From M3007 sp964621185 (GTDB lineage Bacteria; Bacteroidota; Bacteroidia; Chitinophagales; Saprospiraceae), in NCBI GenBank assembly GCA_964621185.1, contig CAZULM010000028.1, positions 10,470 through 74,469 of the forward strand: a DNA stretch of 64,000 bases. The letters run 5' to 3'. The notes under the pieces are model-generated. The model made no database searches. It was not told the DNA's origin and worked only from the letters and a program-made list of their open reading frames with translations. The first letter of the stretch is position 1; the number at the start of each line of letters is the position of its first letter. Below are positions 18,522 through 27,738 of the stretch, one piece after another. Made by a program: the position numbers and the translations under genes.

Positions 18522-20184
18522 TATAGTTTTGGAACAAACGTTCTATTTGGGATTTAAACCAGCTCGTTTTCACCAGTTCATGTTTGGGGATGTTTTGCCT
18601 TTCTTTCAGGTCAGTTGCGTAAACCTTCATGTGAAAAAACTTGTACCAGTCTTCGAACACATCAATTGCCAACGCATTTGCACTTAATTTAGCTTGAGCC
18701 TTATTTTCATCTTTGTTTCTAAAGCGATTTTGTTGAGGTTTGCCGCTAAAAGCTTGTTCCCCAAAATATATATAGCTCGTTCGATCCGTCATTATCCTGA
18801 TAACAATATCCTCTTTTTGCTTGTTTTTCCTATCCGACAATCGCTTGACAAAGTCATCGCGGTCGAACGACTGGCCTTGTGAAGCATAATGTTCAGCCAA
18901 GTTGTCGGGATGGTACAGCAAGTTTTCAATGCTATAATAGGGCAATATGCAGAGATTTGGATAATGTTTCCGTACCAAATCAATATCGTCATCCGTCAAA
19001 AAATCGCGGTCAACAATCCCTGAGACCGTTTTGTCGCTCGTTACTTTGTAGTAAACATTGTCTCGGTTTGTTGCCTTGGAAAAAAGCAAATCCGGCAACC
19101 CAATCGAAGCATATAACCCTTGGTCATTGTTTTCTACAAAACACAGCCGTTTGCCAGAGAACAATGCAGGCAAAAATTCCTTTCCCACGGCAATTTCATA
19201 TACATCCGCCGTGTCTTTAGACGCAGGCACAATTGTTTGTGGGAAATCAAAATCAAGGTCGTCGAAATCAAGAATCACCGCATTTGGGCTGCTCCGGGCA
19301 TAGTCAATAAAGCCCAACGAATGTGAGGCGGTCCAAAACTGGCTGTTGTCTGGTATCCAGTTTTCGACAATTTCCTGCATCAATTGGAACTGCAGCTTGG
19401 TGTTCAGGTGAAGGTCAATTTCATCAAAAAAGCAAATGGCATTGTCGAGCGATTCCTGTTGGCTCGACAAGTTGAACAAGATATTGATCACCTCTTTCTC
19501 TCCTGCGCTCAATTGGTTGTAGTGGAATTCCGACTTGCCCTTCCGAAAGGTCACTTGGGCAATTTTACCTTCCAAGGGTGGTATAATCTCGATCAATTCC
19601 AGTTTTGTACCGTTTTTTTCTCCAAAAATGTTGGTGATTGCCCGATTGATCGGGTTGATGAACCTGTCCTTGATTTTTGTCTGCGCGTCGCTGACCCGGA
19701 AAAAATCGCGCAAGATGATGCCTGTTATTTTTTCAATGTCGTTTTCAAACCGCTCGTCGCGATCAATAAAAAACTTCGGGCGGTCGGTGTCTTGTTCGGT
19801 ATTGAATCTCGATTCACCCAAACTCGTCCTTGTCAACCGCGGCACTTGCCTGAAACTGCTGCGACCGTAAAAGTTAACATGGTCAAGAAGTGAGTCTCAG
19901 AACGCCGTACTGCTAATGGTAATATTAACTGCACCTTCTTCATCAGTTAATAGGTTAATCTGAAAATCCAGCGATTCATTTTTCTTGTAATATACATCTC
20001 GGACTATGTTATTCCCCTCCCCTCTTTTCGCCTTATTCAGCGCTTCAAACGCATCGAAGACCGACGACTTCCCTGAGCCGTTCGACCCGATCAGGAGCAC
20101 CATTTTGGCACGGGGCGGTATTTCGTCGAGCGTCAGGTGCGTAAACCGTTTAAAATTCAGCAATTCAAGTTTTGTGATCTTCAT
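18493..20184 (-). pseudogene. AAA ATPase with C-terminal DUF4435-like domain, interrupted by an in-frame TGA
   Basis: Two open frames (20184-19897 and 19845-18493) lie in the same phase and are separated only by a TGA at 19899-19897, codon 96. Read through, they give one 563-residue protein. The first part has the RecF/SMC-type start MKITKLELLNFKRF and Walker A LIGSNGSGKSS. The second part has the signature LSAGEKEVINILF, Walker B ICFFDEIDLHL, and a C-terminal region with FVEN, GIVDRDFL and YYSIENLL, which resembles the DUF4435 domain fused to such ATPases in putative defence or repair proteins. The sequence around the stop (AF-stop-DSLLDHVNFYGRSSFRQ) continues naturally, so this looks like a point mutation. 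I chose M7 (20184) as the start. The gene is bounded by 101-bp direct repeats. Confidence 0.78.
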
Positions 20185-20287
20185 GCGTTGGCTTTGCTGC
20201 AAAGTTAGCAGTTTTTGTGCGGCAGTGTAAATTCAGGCACAAAATGCGAAGGCTGCTCAGGTACTACCCCAAGCGGCCCTCGATATT

Positions 20288-20388
20288 TTATAGTCAACGC
20301 AAAGTGGTTGTGAAAATCGCGATCGCATAATCATTTGAGAATCAGATGTTTTTAATCACTCAAATCATACAAATCACTTTAATCACAG
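20288..20388 (+). repeat. 101-bp direct repeat, copy 2, with 9-base periodic tail
   Basis: This is the second copy of the repeat at 18421-18521, with three substitutions. It contains the palindrome GCGATCGC, which is altered in copy 1. The 9-base periodic pattern of its right end (AATCACTCA, AATCATACA, AATCACTTT) continues past the repeat to about 20428 as AATCCCCCA, AATCGCTAA, AATCCTGGT. It therefore abuts the dnaK stop codon. Confidence 0.9.
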
Positions 20389-20429
20389 GATACACATCCA
20401 CTCAATCCCCCAAATCGCTAAAATCCTGG

Positions 20430-22352
20430 TCAGTTCTTCACTTCTTCAAACTCAACGTCCTGCGCTTCGCCAGCGCTGTCGGCGCTGCTGCCCTCATGGG
20501 CGCCCTGGCCGTTGTGCTCGGCAGTGGAGCCGCCAGCGGCTGCCTGCTGGGCCGCGTAGATTTCCTGGCTGGCTACGGCCCAGGCTGCGTTGAGGGCCTG
20601 GGTTGCGGTATCAATCCGACCCAAGTCTTCCGACTTGTGCGCTTCCTTGAGCTCGGCCAATGCCTTGTCGATGTTCTCTTTGTGGTTGGCCGGCACCTTG
20701 TCGCCGAACTCGTTGAGCTGTTTTTCTGTTTGGAAGATCATCGAATCGGCGGCATTGAGCTTTTCGGCGCGCTCGCGCACCTGGCGGTCGGCCTCGGCAT
20801 TGGCTTCTGCCTCTGCCTTCATGCGGGCGATCTCTTCTTTGGACAGGCCCGTGCTGGCTTCTATACGGATGTTCTGCTGCTTTCCGGTGCCTTTGTCCAT
20901 GGCCGACACGTTCAGGATACCGTTTGCATCTATGTCGAAAGTCACCTCGATCTGGGGCACGCCACGCGGGGCGGGCATGATGCCTTCGAGGATGAATCGG
21001 CCAACGGAGCGGTTGTCGCGCGCCATCGGGCGCTCGCCCTGCAGGATATGGATTTCTACCTGCGGCTGGTTGTCGCTCGCCGTGGAGTAAACTTTTGATT
21101 TTTTCGAGGGGATGGTCGTGTTGGCCTCGATCACCACGTCATAGATGCCGCCCATAGTCTCGATGCCCAGCGAAAGCGGTGTCACGTCGAGCAGCACCAT
21201 GTCTTTCACGCCGGCGTTGCCCGAAAGGATCGCGCCTTGTACGCCTGCGCCGATGGCTACTACTTCGTCGGGGTTGACCGAGCGGTTGGGTTTGCGGCCG
21301 AAGAACTTTTCAACTTCTTCCTGGATGCGCGGGATACGGGTTGAACCGCCCACGAGGATAACCTCCTGAATATCGCTGGCTTTCAAGCCGGCATCAGCGA
21401 GCGCCTTGCGGCAAGGCTCCAAAGTGCGCTGCACCAAGGAATCGGTCATCTGCTCGAACCTGGCCCGGCTGAGCTTCATCACGAGGTGCTTCGGCACACC
21501 GTCAACTGCTGTGATGTACGGGAGGTTGATCTCCGTTTCTGCGCTGGCAGAAAGCTCGATTTTTGCTTTTTCAGCAGCTTCTTTCAAGCGCTGGAGTGCC
21601 ATCGGGTCTTTGCGCAGGTCCATGTTCTCCTGCTTTTTGAACTCATCGGCCAGCCATTCGATGATGACCTGGTCGAAGTCGTCGCCCCCGAGGTGGGTGT
21701 CGCCGTTGGTTGAGCGCACTTCGAACACGCCGCCCCCGAGCTCGAGGATGGAGATGTCGAAGGTGCCGCCACCGAGGTCGTAAACAGCGATTTTAACGTC
21801 CTGGTCGCGCTTGTCGAGGCCGTAAGCCAGGGCAGCTGCCGTGGGTTCGTTCACGATGCGCTTCACTTCGAGTCCGGCGATGGCGCCGGCTTCTTTCGTG
21901 GCCTGGCGCTGGGAGTCGTTGAAGTAGGCCGGCACGGTGATGACGGCTTCGGTTACGGTTTCACCGAGGTAGTCTTCGGCGATTTTTTTCATTTTTTGAA
22001 GGGTCATGGCGCTGATCTCCTGCGGGGTGAACAGCCGCCCGTCGATATCGACACGGCAGGTGTCGTTGTCGCCTTTTACGACTTTGTAGGGCGCGCGTTT
22101 CACTTCGGCTGCGGCCTCGCTGAAGCGCATGCCCATGAAGCGCTTGATGGACGCGACCGTGCGTTGCGGGTTGGTGATTGCTTGGCGCTTGGCAGGGGCG
22201 CCGATTTTGCGTTCGCCGTTGTCGAGAAATGCCACCACCGAAGGGGTAGTGCGGGCACCTTCATCGTTGGGTATCACGACCGGCTCGTTGCCGACCATGA
22301 CGGAAACGCAAGAGTTGGTTGTGCCGAGGTCTATGCCTATAATTTTTCCCAT
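20430..22352 (-). CDS. dnaK: Molecular chaperone DnaK (Hsp70)
   Basis: This 640-residue cytoplasmic ATP-dependent chaperone matches DnaK over its full length. The nucleotide-binding domain begins IIGIDLGTTNSCVSVM and contains AVITVPAYFNDSQRQATKEA, the phosphate loop DLGGGTFDISILE and VILVGGSTRIPRIQ. The substrate-binding domain follows (LLDVTPLSLGIETMGG, IEVTFDIDANGILNVSAMDKGTGK), then an alpha-helical lid and a short acidic C-terminus (DVEFEEVKN). Neither dnaJ nor grpE is adjacent, as is common in Bacteroidota. No CIRCE-type inverted repeat was recognised upstream. The ATG at 22352 gives the normal N-terminus. Confidence 0.98.
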   Translation of the reverse strand: MGKIIGIDLGTTNSCVSVMVGNEPVVIPNDEGARTTPSVVAFLDNGERKIGAPAKRQAITNPQRTVASIKRFMGMRFSEAAAEVKRAPYKVVKGDNDTCRVDIDGRLFTPQEISAMTLQKMKKIAEDYLGETVTEAVITVPAYFNDSQRQATKEAGAIAGLEVKRIVNEPTAAALAYGLDKRDQDVKIAVYDLGGGTFDISILELGGGVFEVRSTNGDTHLGGDDFDQVIIEWLADEFKKQENMDLRKDPMALQRLKEAAEKAKIELSASAETEINLPYITAVDGVPKHLVMKLSRARFEQMTDSLVQRTLEPCRKALADAGLKASDIQEVILVGGSTRIPRIQEEVEKFFGRKPNRSVNPDEVVAIGAGVQGAILSGNAGVKDMVLLDVTPLSLGIETMGGIYDVVIEANTTIPSKKSKVYSTASDNQPQVEIHILQGERPMARDNRSVGRFILEGIMPAPRGVPQIEVTFDIDANGILNVSAMDKGTGKQQNIRIEASTGLSKEEIARMKAEAEANAEADRQVRERAEKLNAADSMIFQTEKQLNEFGDKVPANHKENIDKALAELKEAHKSEDLGRIDTATQALNAAWAVASQEIYAAQQAAAGGSTAEHNGQGAHEGSSADSAGEAQDVEFEEVKN

Positions 22353-22752
22353 GATATGGATGTGGTTCGTTTATTTATTTTAAGATTGGTGACCTTGAGG
22401 GTTGCTCAATTGCAATATGCTTGAGCAACGATTGTGCCATGGCGGGGAATCTGACGGAATGGCAGGAACGATTCGCCAAATCGTAATTTTTGTCAGAATA
22501 TTGCCGTATCAAATGGCAGAACGGCAGCAGGTGTGGGGGCTGCGGCAAAATACCCGTTCATCGTTTTCGCATCCGGGCTGATCGAAAAAAAAACAGGGGA
22601 ATCCCGCTTACCGTTGAATTTTGTGCGTCAAAACCGGATTTGAATTGTTCAAAAACATGAACCATTGCCATTATCAACGTTTCAACGCAGCTTTTTGCGG
22701 TCGAAAACCCTATCTTCGCCACAGAGGGCAACGCTTTCATAAACGAAAAACT
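22353..22752. other. Intergenic region between divergent dnaK and the membrane protein gene
   Basis: This 400-base region must carry the promoters of both divergent genes. TATCTTCG at 22711-22718 resembles a -7 box for the rightward gene, but its -33 element is not well placed. A heat-shock element for dnaK was looked for and not recognised. Nothing else is evident. Confidence 0.4.
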
Positions 22753-23430
22753 ATGAGCAGAATACTTCCATTCCTTGCCTTTCTCCTGACAACCGCTTTT
22801 TTCATCGTGGGTATCTTTTACTTTATCGCCAAAACATTGGGGCGCATCATCTTCGACCCCGGGTCGGCAGCCTGGAAACGCAGCATCGCCAAACTTCAAG
22901 CGCGGATCCGCGCACAGGCAGCAGGCGCGCTGGTGCCCTGGGATGCCGAGATGCTGTCATTGCTGTCGCTCAACCAAAGCAATGTCAAAAAACCGGGCTG
23001 GTGGGACAGTAGCTCCGAAGGCGTCTTCCAAAGCATTTACCACGAGCCCGTTGTGTCTTATGCCGGCCAAATCAGCGGCAACACGTCCGTGTTTGTTGCC
23101 CGTACAAGTGCCAAAGAGTTTATTTTCCGGCAAAAAGAAAAGGAAACGGAAATCTGGATAGATAACCAACCTTATGGCGTTTACATCAACGGCGTCCTGC
23201 TCGCCGCCGGGCGTTCCAGCATAATCCTCGCACAGGTGGAGCCGAGCAGCGACGAGGCACAATGGCCGGTCATGATTGGCGACAAAGCCGCTGCCGCCAT
23301 AACGAACCCCAAGCGGGTTGCCGAAGCAGGGCCTAACCCAAGGGCCCTGACCATGTTGCGGAAAGTCAATGCCGCCGAAGAAGACGCGCTGCTGGCGCTG
23401 GCCCTGATGTTCTCGCTCAGGGCGCAGTAA
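22753..23430 (+). CDS. Membrane-anchored protein of unknown function
   Basis: The 225-residue product starts MSRILPFLAFLLTTAFFIVG, one N-terminal membrane segment of about 25 residues. A mostly soluble domain rich in short strands follows (KEFIFRQKEKETEIWIDN, YGVYINGVLLAAG), and the end is helical with alanines (NAAEEDALLALALMFSLRA). I chose the ATG at 22753 because the frame upstream has no membrane segment and covers the likely promoter. No family is recognised and no catalytic motif is visible. It is transcribed divergently from dnaK and has no close downstream partner, so context gives no function. Confidence 0.65.
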   Translation: MSRILPFLAFLLTTAFFIVGIFYFIAKTLGRIIFDPGSAAWKRSIAKLQARIRAQAAGALVPWDAEMLSLLSLNQSNVKKPGWWDSSSEGVFQSIYHEPVVSYAGQISGNTSVFVARTSAKEFIFRQKEKETEIWIDNQPYGVYINGVLLAAGRSSIILAQVEPSSDEAQWPVMIGDKAAAAITNPKRVAEAGPNPRALTMLRKVNAAEEDALLALALMFSLRAQ

Positions 23431-24105
23431 GACGTTTTTGTTTCTCACTACGGCACAACGGACACAAGAGCCGACACAGCAGTTTCCGTTGAAGACATAG
23501 CAAGTGGAGCTAAACATTTTTGTGCCAAATTTGTCTTTAGCAAACCAGTTTAGCGCATTTTTAGGACATTCCATCCCATTTATCCCAAAGCTTTCCGAAC
23601 TTGCGTACCTTGCGGTGTTGGGTATGCCTGGATTTGGGTGGATTTGAAGGATTGATGGATGCTGGAAAATTGATTTTCAATAGATTACGGACTTTCAATT
23701 TTCACAACCACTTTGCGTTGGCTATAATAAGTGTTTATAGCATTAATTCAGGTGTTTTGGCCAAAATTTACGTTGGCTATAGCAGGGCAAAACATGCGTC
23801 ATCCCGAATCTTCGAAAGGATAAAAAATAATGAAAAAGTGCAGCTTATGTTCATACTTATTGGTCAGACCACGAAAATCAGTTGAATCAATCATAATGAA
23901 TCACAAAAATCAGGCGAATCATAGTATAATATTGTGCTGATGCTCCATTCTACATCCAAATAGGTGCTCCGCTTATTACACAGCCCCCAATAAAAACTTG
24001 TTTTCGAAAATATCAGGCGATAAATCCTAAAAACCCAATTTGATCCATCCTGAAAACCTTGCAAATCACTGGAATCCTGGTCTATCTGCCACCTAAAGCA
24101 TTACC
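23431..24105. other. Long intergenic region made largely of dispersed repeat fragments
   Basis: These 675 bases hold no convincing gene. They contain an inverted fragment of the 101-bp repeat at 23699-23727, a second, weaker ACGTTGGCTATAG match near 23771, and two stretches of the 9-base periodic motif (near 23895-23925 and 24050-24085, the latter ending AATCCTGGTC as it does at the dnaK stop). The 94-codon open frame at 23601-23885 overlaps these repeats and lacks coding character. Confidence 0.6.
23699..23727 (-). repeat. Inverted partial copy of the 101-bp repeat
   Basis: The complement of this stretch equals the first 29 bases of the 101-bp repeat (TTATAGTCAACGC...GTGAAAA) with a single mismatch. 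It is the third member of the family in the window and the only one in opposite orientation. Confidence 0.8.
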
Positions 24106-25536
24106 ATGACAATTGAGCAAATCTATACCGGTTGCCTCGCTCAAGGCGCTTATTACATCGAAAGCGACGGAGAAGCAGCCTTTATCGACCCGCTGCGCGA
24201 AACCAAGCCTTACCTCGACCGTGTGGAAAAAGACGGCGTAAAAGTGAAATACGTGTTCGAGACGCATTTTCACGCCGATTTTGTGTCGGGGCATATCGAC
24301 CTGGCCCAAAAGACGGGCGCTACCATCGTTTATGGCCCCAAGGCCGAAACCGCCTACGAAACGTATTCCGCCAAAGACGGGGAAGTCTTCAAGGTCGGAA
24401 AGGTCAGCATCAAAGCCCTGCACACCCCTGGGCACACGCCGGAAAGCACCTGCTACCTCCTTATCGACGAGCATGGCCGCGACCACGCCATTTTTACCGG
24501 CGACACCCTATTTATCGGCGATGTGGGCCGGCCCGACTTAGCCATCAAGGGCGATTTGAGCGAAAAAGACCTGGCGGGCATGTTGTACGACAGCCTGCAA
24601 TCCAAAATCGTCACCCTGGCCGATGATGTCATCGTGTACCCTGCCCACGGCGCCGGCTCTGCCTGCGGCAAGAACATGAGCAAGGAAACCGTGTCCACCA
24701 TCGGCCTGCAAAAAGAGCTCAACTACGCCCTGCGCGCCAAAACCCGCGAACAGTTTGTGTATGAAGTTACGGATGGCCTGAGCAAGCCGCCCCAGTATTT
24801 CGCGAAAAACGCCCTGATGAACAAAATGGGCTATGAAAGCATCGATACCGTGATGGCCCGCGGGGCGCAAGCGCTCAGCCCGACAGCTTTTGAAGAGGCC
24901 GTGAACGCAGAAGATGCCCTGATGCTGGACGTGCGCAGCCCGCAAGCCTTTGCCAAAGGATTTATCCCCAACGCTATTTTTATCGGCCTCGACGGGCAGT
25001 TTGCCCCCTGGGTGGGCGCCTTGATCTCCGATTTGAAGCAGCCCATCGTTATTGTGGCGCCCGTTGGCCGCGAGGAGGAAACGGTGCTGCGCCTCGCAAG
25101 GGTCGGTTACGACAACTGTATCGGCTACTTAGACGGCGGCTTCGATGCCTGGATAGCCGCCGGCAAAGAAGTGGACACCATCGAGTCCATCAATGCCGAA
25201 ACGCTGGCACAAAGGCTCGAAAAAGACCCGGACATGCTGATCCTCGACGCAAGGCGCGATGGGGAATACCGGGCCGAGCACCTGGAAAACGCCGAACATT
25301 TTGCCCTCGACGACATCAACGAAAACATGCAGCTCCTCGACCGCGATGGCCATTACCACATTCATTGTGCCGGCGGGTATCGGAGCATGATCATGGCTTC
25401 CATATTGCGGGCGCGGGGTTTTGAAAATCTGGTGGACGTGCACGGCGGGTTTGCAGCGATCAAGAAAAGTGGGCTGTTCAGGACGACGGATTATGTTTGC
25501 CCCAGCAAATTGAAAAAACCCGAAGTGGCAATGTGA
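24106..25536 (+). CDS. Persulfide dioxygenase-like metallo-beta-lactamase fold protein fused to two rhodanese domains (CstB-like)
   Basis: The 476-residue cytoplasmic protein probably oxidises persulfides and transfers sulfur. Residues 1-240 are an ETHE1/CstB-type metallo-beta-lactamase domain with THFHADFVSGH (residues 53-63), TPGHTPES and FTGDTLFIGDVGRPD, the histidines and aspartate that hold iron in persulfide dioxygenases. The usual second histidine of HADH is F59, as tolerated in single-iron members. Two rhodanese domains follow. The first has lost the catalytic cysteine (VAPVGREEE); the second keeps it (HCAGGYRSM, Cys421). This dioxygenase, pseudo-rhodanese, rhodanese order is that of CstB. 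The stop lies 18 bases before the next gene, so co-transcription with paaZ is likely. Confidence 0.88.
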   Translation: MTIEQIYTGCLAQGAYYIESDGEAAFIDPLRETKPYLDRVEKDGVKVKYVFETHFHADFVSGHIDLAQKTGATIVYGPKAETAYETYSAKDGEVFKVGKVSIKALHTPGHTPESTCYLLIDEHGRDHAIFTGDTLFIGDVGRPDLAIKGDLSEKDLAGMLYDSLQSKIVTLADDVIVYPAHGAGSACGKNMSKETVSTIGLQKELNYALRAKTREQFVYEVTDGLSKPPQYFAKNALMNKMGYESIDTVMARGAQALSPTAFEEAVNAEDALMLDVRSPQAFAKGFIPNAIFIGLDGQFAPWVGALISDLKQPIVIVAPVGREEETVLRLARVGYDNCIGYLDGGFDAWIAAGKEVDTIESINAETLAQRLEKDPDMLILDARRDGEYRAEHLENAEHFALDDINENMQLLDRDGHYHIHCAGGYRSMIMASILRARGFENLVDVHGGFAAIKKSGLFRTTDYVCPSKLKKPEVAM

Positions 25537-25554
25537 TAATGTGATAATGTGATA

Positions 25555-27594
25555 ATGAAGCAGTTACACAATTTTTCCCTTGGCAAGTGGTCTGCCCCAG
25601 TTGGCACGGAAGCGCCACAATACAATGCCTATACCAACCAGGTTGTCAGCATCGCCGGCGATGTTGCCAACCCTGCCGACGTATTTGAATACGGCCGGAA
25701 CGTTGGCAGCCGCAACCTGCGGAAAATGACTTTTTTCGAGCGCGGCCTGATGCTCAAGCGCCTCGCCCTCTACCTCACCGACCGCAAAGAGACCTATTAC
25801 GCTGCTTCGCACCTCACGGGCGCCACCCGCACCGATTCCTGGATCGACATCGACGGCGGCATCGGCAACTTGTTCGCCTACGCCTCCCTGCGGCGCGTCA
25901 TGGGCAGCGAAACCTTTTATGTGGACGGGCCAACGGTCGGGCTTTCCAAAGAGGGCACTTTCGTGGGCCAGCACGTGATGGTGCCAAAACGCGGCGTAAC
26001 GCTGCACATCAACGCGTTCAACTTCCCGGTTTGGGGCATGCTGGAAAAATGCGCCGTCAACTGGCTGGCCGGCGTGGCGGCAGTGGTGAAAGCCTCGGAA
26101 GTGACTTCTTTCGTCACCGAAACCGTGGTGCGCGACATTGAAGCCAGCGGCATCTTGCCGGAAGGCGCCCTGCAATTTATCGGCGGGCGCGGGCATGGGC
26201 TGATTGATTATGTTGAAAATCAAGATATTGTCACTTTCACTGGCTCCGCAGCCACGGGTAAAAAGCTGAAGGCGCACCCGCGCTTGCTGGAACATTCCGT
26301 GCCTTTCAACATGGAGGCCGACTCCTTGAACGCAATGGTTTTGGGCGAAGACGCAGGGCCGGGAACCCCGGAATTTGACCTGTTTATCAAAAATGTGCGC
26401 GCTGAGATTACCGTTAAAGCCGGCCAAAAATGCACGGCTGTCCGCCGAATCATCGTCCCGGAGAATCTTCTGGAAGACGTTCAGATTCGGCTTGGCAAGG
26501 AGCTTTCCAAAACAAAAGTTGGCGACCCCTCGGTGGAGGGCGTACGCATGGGCGCACTGGTGAGCCAACTGCAGCGGGAGCGGGTATTGGAAAACCTGAA
26601 ACTGCTCCAAAAATCATCCAGGGTTGTTTTTGGAGACCTGGAGCAATTTGAGGTCATAGGCGCCGACAAGAAATCGGGCGCGTTTTTGCCGCCATTGCTG
26701 CTGTTGAACGAAGACCCGTTCAAGGGGCAGGAGTGCCACAACGTGGAGGCTTTCGGCCCGGTAGCCACACTGATGCCCTATAAAAGCCTTGATAAAGCCA
26801 TTGAACTCGCCAATCTTGGCAAGGGATCGCTGGTTTCCACCATCTGCACCTTCGACCCGGAGATCGCCGGAGAATTTGTGCGGGAAGCAGGCGCCTTCCA
26901 CGGGCGCATCCTCATCCTGAACCGCGAATCGGCCAAGGAGAGCACCGGGCACGGTTCGCCTATGCCCATGCTCACGCACGGGGGCCCCGGGCGCGCAGGC
27001 GGAGGCGAGGAAATGGGCGGCTTGCGCGGGGTGATGCACTACCTCCAGCGCATCGCGGTGCAAGGGCATCCCACCATGCTCACCGCCGTAACCAAAACAT
27101 ACCAGCGCGGCGGCGCCCGCCCGGAAAGCGCCGTGCACCCCTTCCGCAAACATTTTGAAGAGCTACAAGTAGGCGACACCCTCACTACAGCCAAACACAC
27201 AGTATCAGAAACCGACATCACCAATTTTGCCAACGTGTCGGGCGACAACTTTTACGCCCACATGGACGTGACCTCGTTAGAAGGAACGCCCTTCACGAGC
27301 CGGGTGGCCCACGGATATTTCATCCTCTCCAAAGCTGCGGGATTGTTCGTGGATGCCAAAAAAGGGCCTGTTATCCTGAATTACGGCCTCGACGAATGCC
27401 GTTTCACCAAACCCGTTTACCCGGGAATGACCATCGGGGTGCGGCTCACGGTGAAAGAGAAAATTGAGACCGAACAAAAGGTGGACGACGAGCTGCCACC
27501 GCGCGGAATTGTGCGCTGGCTCGTGGATGTGTATGACGAGACGGGGGAGACGGTGGCGCTGGCAACTATATTGACTATGGTTAAAAAGCTATGA
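25555..27594 (+). CDS. paaZ: PaaZ-like bifunctional aldehyde dehydrogenase / MaoC-type enoyl-CoA hydratase
   Basis: The 679-residue enzyme has the PaaZ layout. The N-terminal aldehyde dehydrogenase spans about 1-520, with catalytic Cys293 (KAGQKCTAVRR), general base Glu254 (FNMEADSLN) and the nucleotide loop FTGSAATGKK. A C-terminal hotdog hydratase spans about 545-679 (NFANVSGDNFYAHMD, RVAHGYFILSKAAGLF). In phenylacetate catabolism PaaZ opens the oxepin-CoA ring and oxidises the aldehyde. The frame also opens at a GTG six bases earlier; ATG at 25555 fits the family N-terminus. The start follows three copies of the string ATGTGATA. No other paa gene is present here, so a role in another CoA-thioester pathway, or paa genes elsewhere, must be considered. 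Confidence 0.9.
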   Translation: MKQLHNFSLGKWSAPVGTEAPQYNAYTNQVVSIAGDVANPADVFEYGRNVGSRNLRKMTFFERGLMLKRLALYLTDRKETYYAASHLTGATRTDSWIDIDGGIGNLFAYASLRRVMGSETFYVDGPTVGLSKEGTFVGQHVMVPKRGVTLHINAFNFPVWGMLEKCAVNWLAGVAAVVKASEVTSFVTETVVRDIEASGILPEGALQFIGGRGHGLIDYVENQDIVTFTGSAATGKKLKAHPRLLEHSVPFNMEADSLNAMVLGEDAGPGTPEFDLFIKNVRAEITVKAGQKCTAVRRIIVPENLLEDVQIRLGKELSKTKVGDPSVEGVRMGALVSQLQRERVLENLKLLQKSSRVVFGDLEQFEVIGADKKSGAFLPPLLLLNEDPFKGQECHNVEAFGPVATLMPYKSLDKAIELANLGKGSLVSTICTFDPEIAGEFVREAGAFHGRILILNRESAKESTGHGSPMPMLTHGGPGRAGGGEEMGGLRGVMHYLQRIAVQGHPTMLTAVTKTYQRGGARPESAVHPFRKHFEELQVGDTLTTAKHTVSETDITNFANVSGDNFYAHMDVTSLEGTPFTSRVAHGYFILSKAAGLFVDAKKGPVILNYGLDECRFTKPVYPGMTIGVRLTVKEKIETEQKVDDELPPRGIVRWLVDVYDETGETVALATILTMVKKL

Positions 27595-27738
27595 CGATTA
27601 ATCATTTATAGAGTTGTTAATTAAATAATTTGTAAACAATCAACTTTAACGCTGTTGTCCTTGTCATTTTAACTTTCCATTCACGGCAAATTCCCGCACA
27701 TGTGCCCATATTTGAATCGAACATTCAAATACCTGCAC

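Noticed and set aside
19897..19899. TGA read as selenocysteine
   Set aside because: No SECIS-like hairpin was noticed, AAA ATPases have no selenocysteine at this place, and the codon is not at a catalytic site.
23601..23885. 94-codon open frame between the membrane protein and the persulfide dioxygenase
   Set aside because: It is composed of dispersed repeat fragments and has no coding character.
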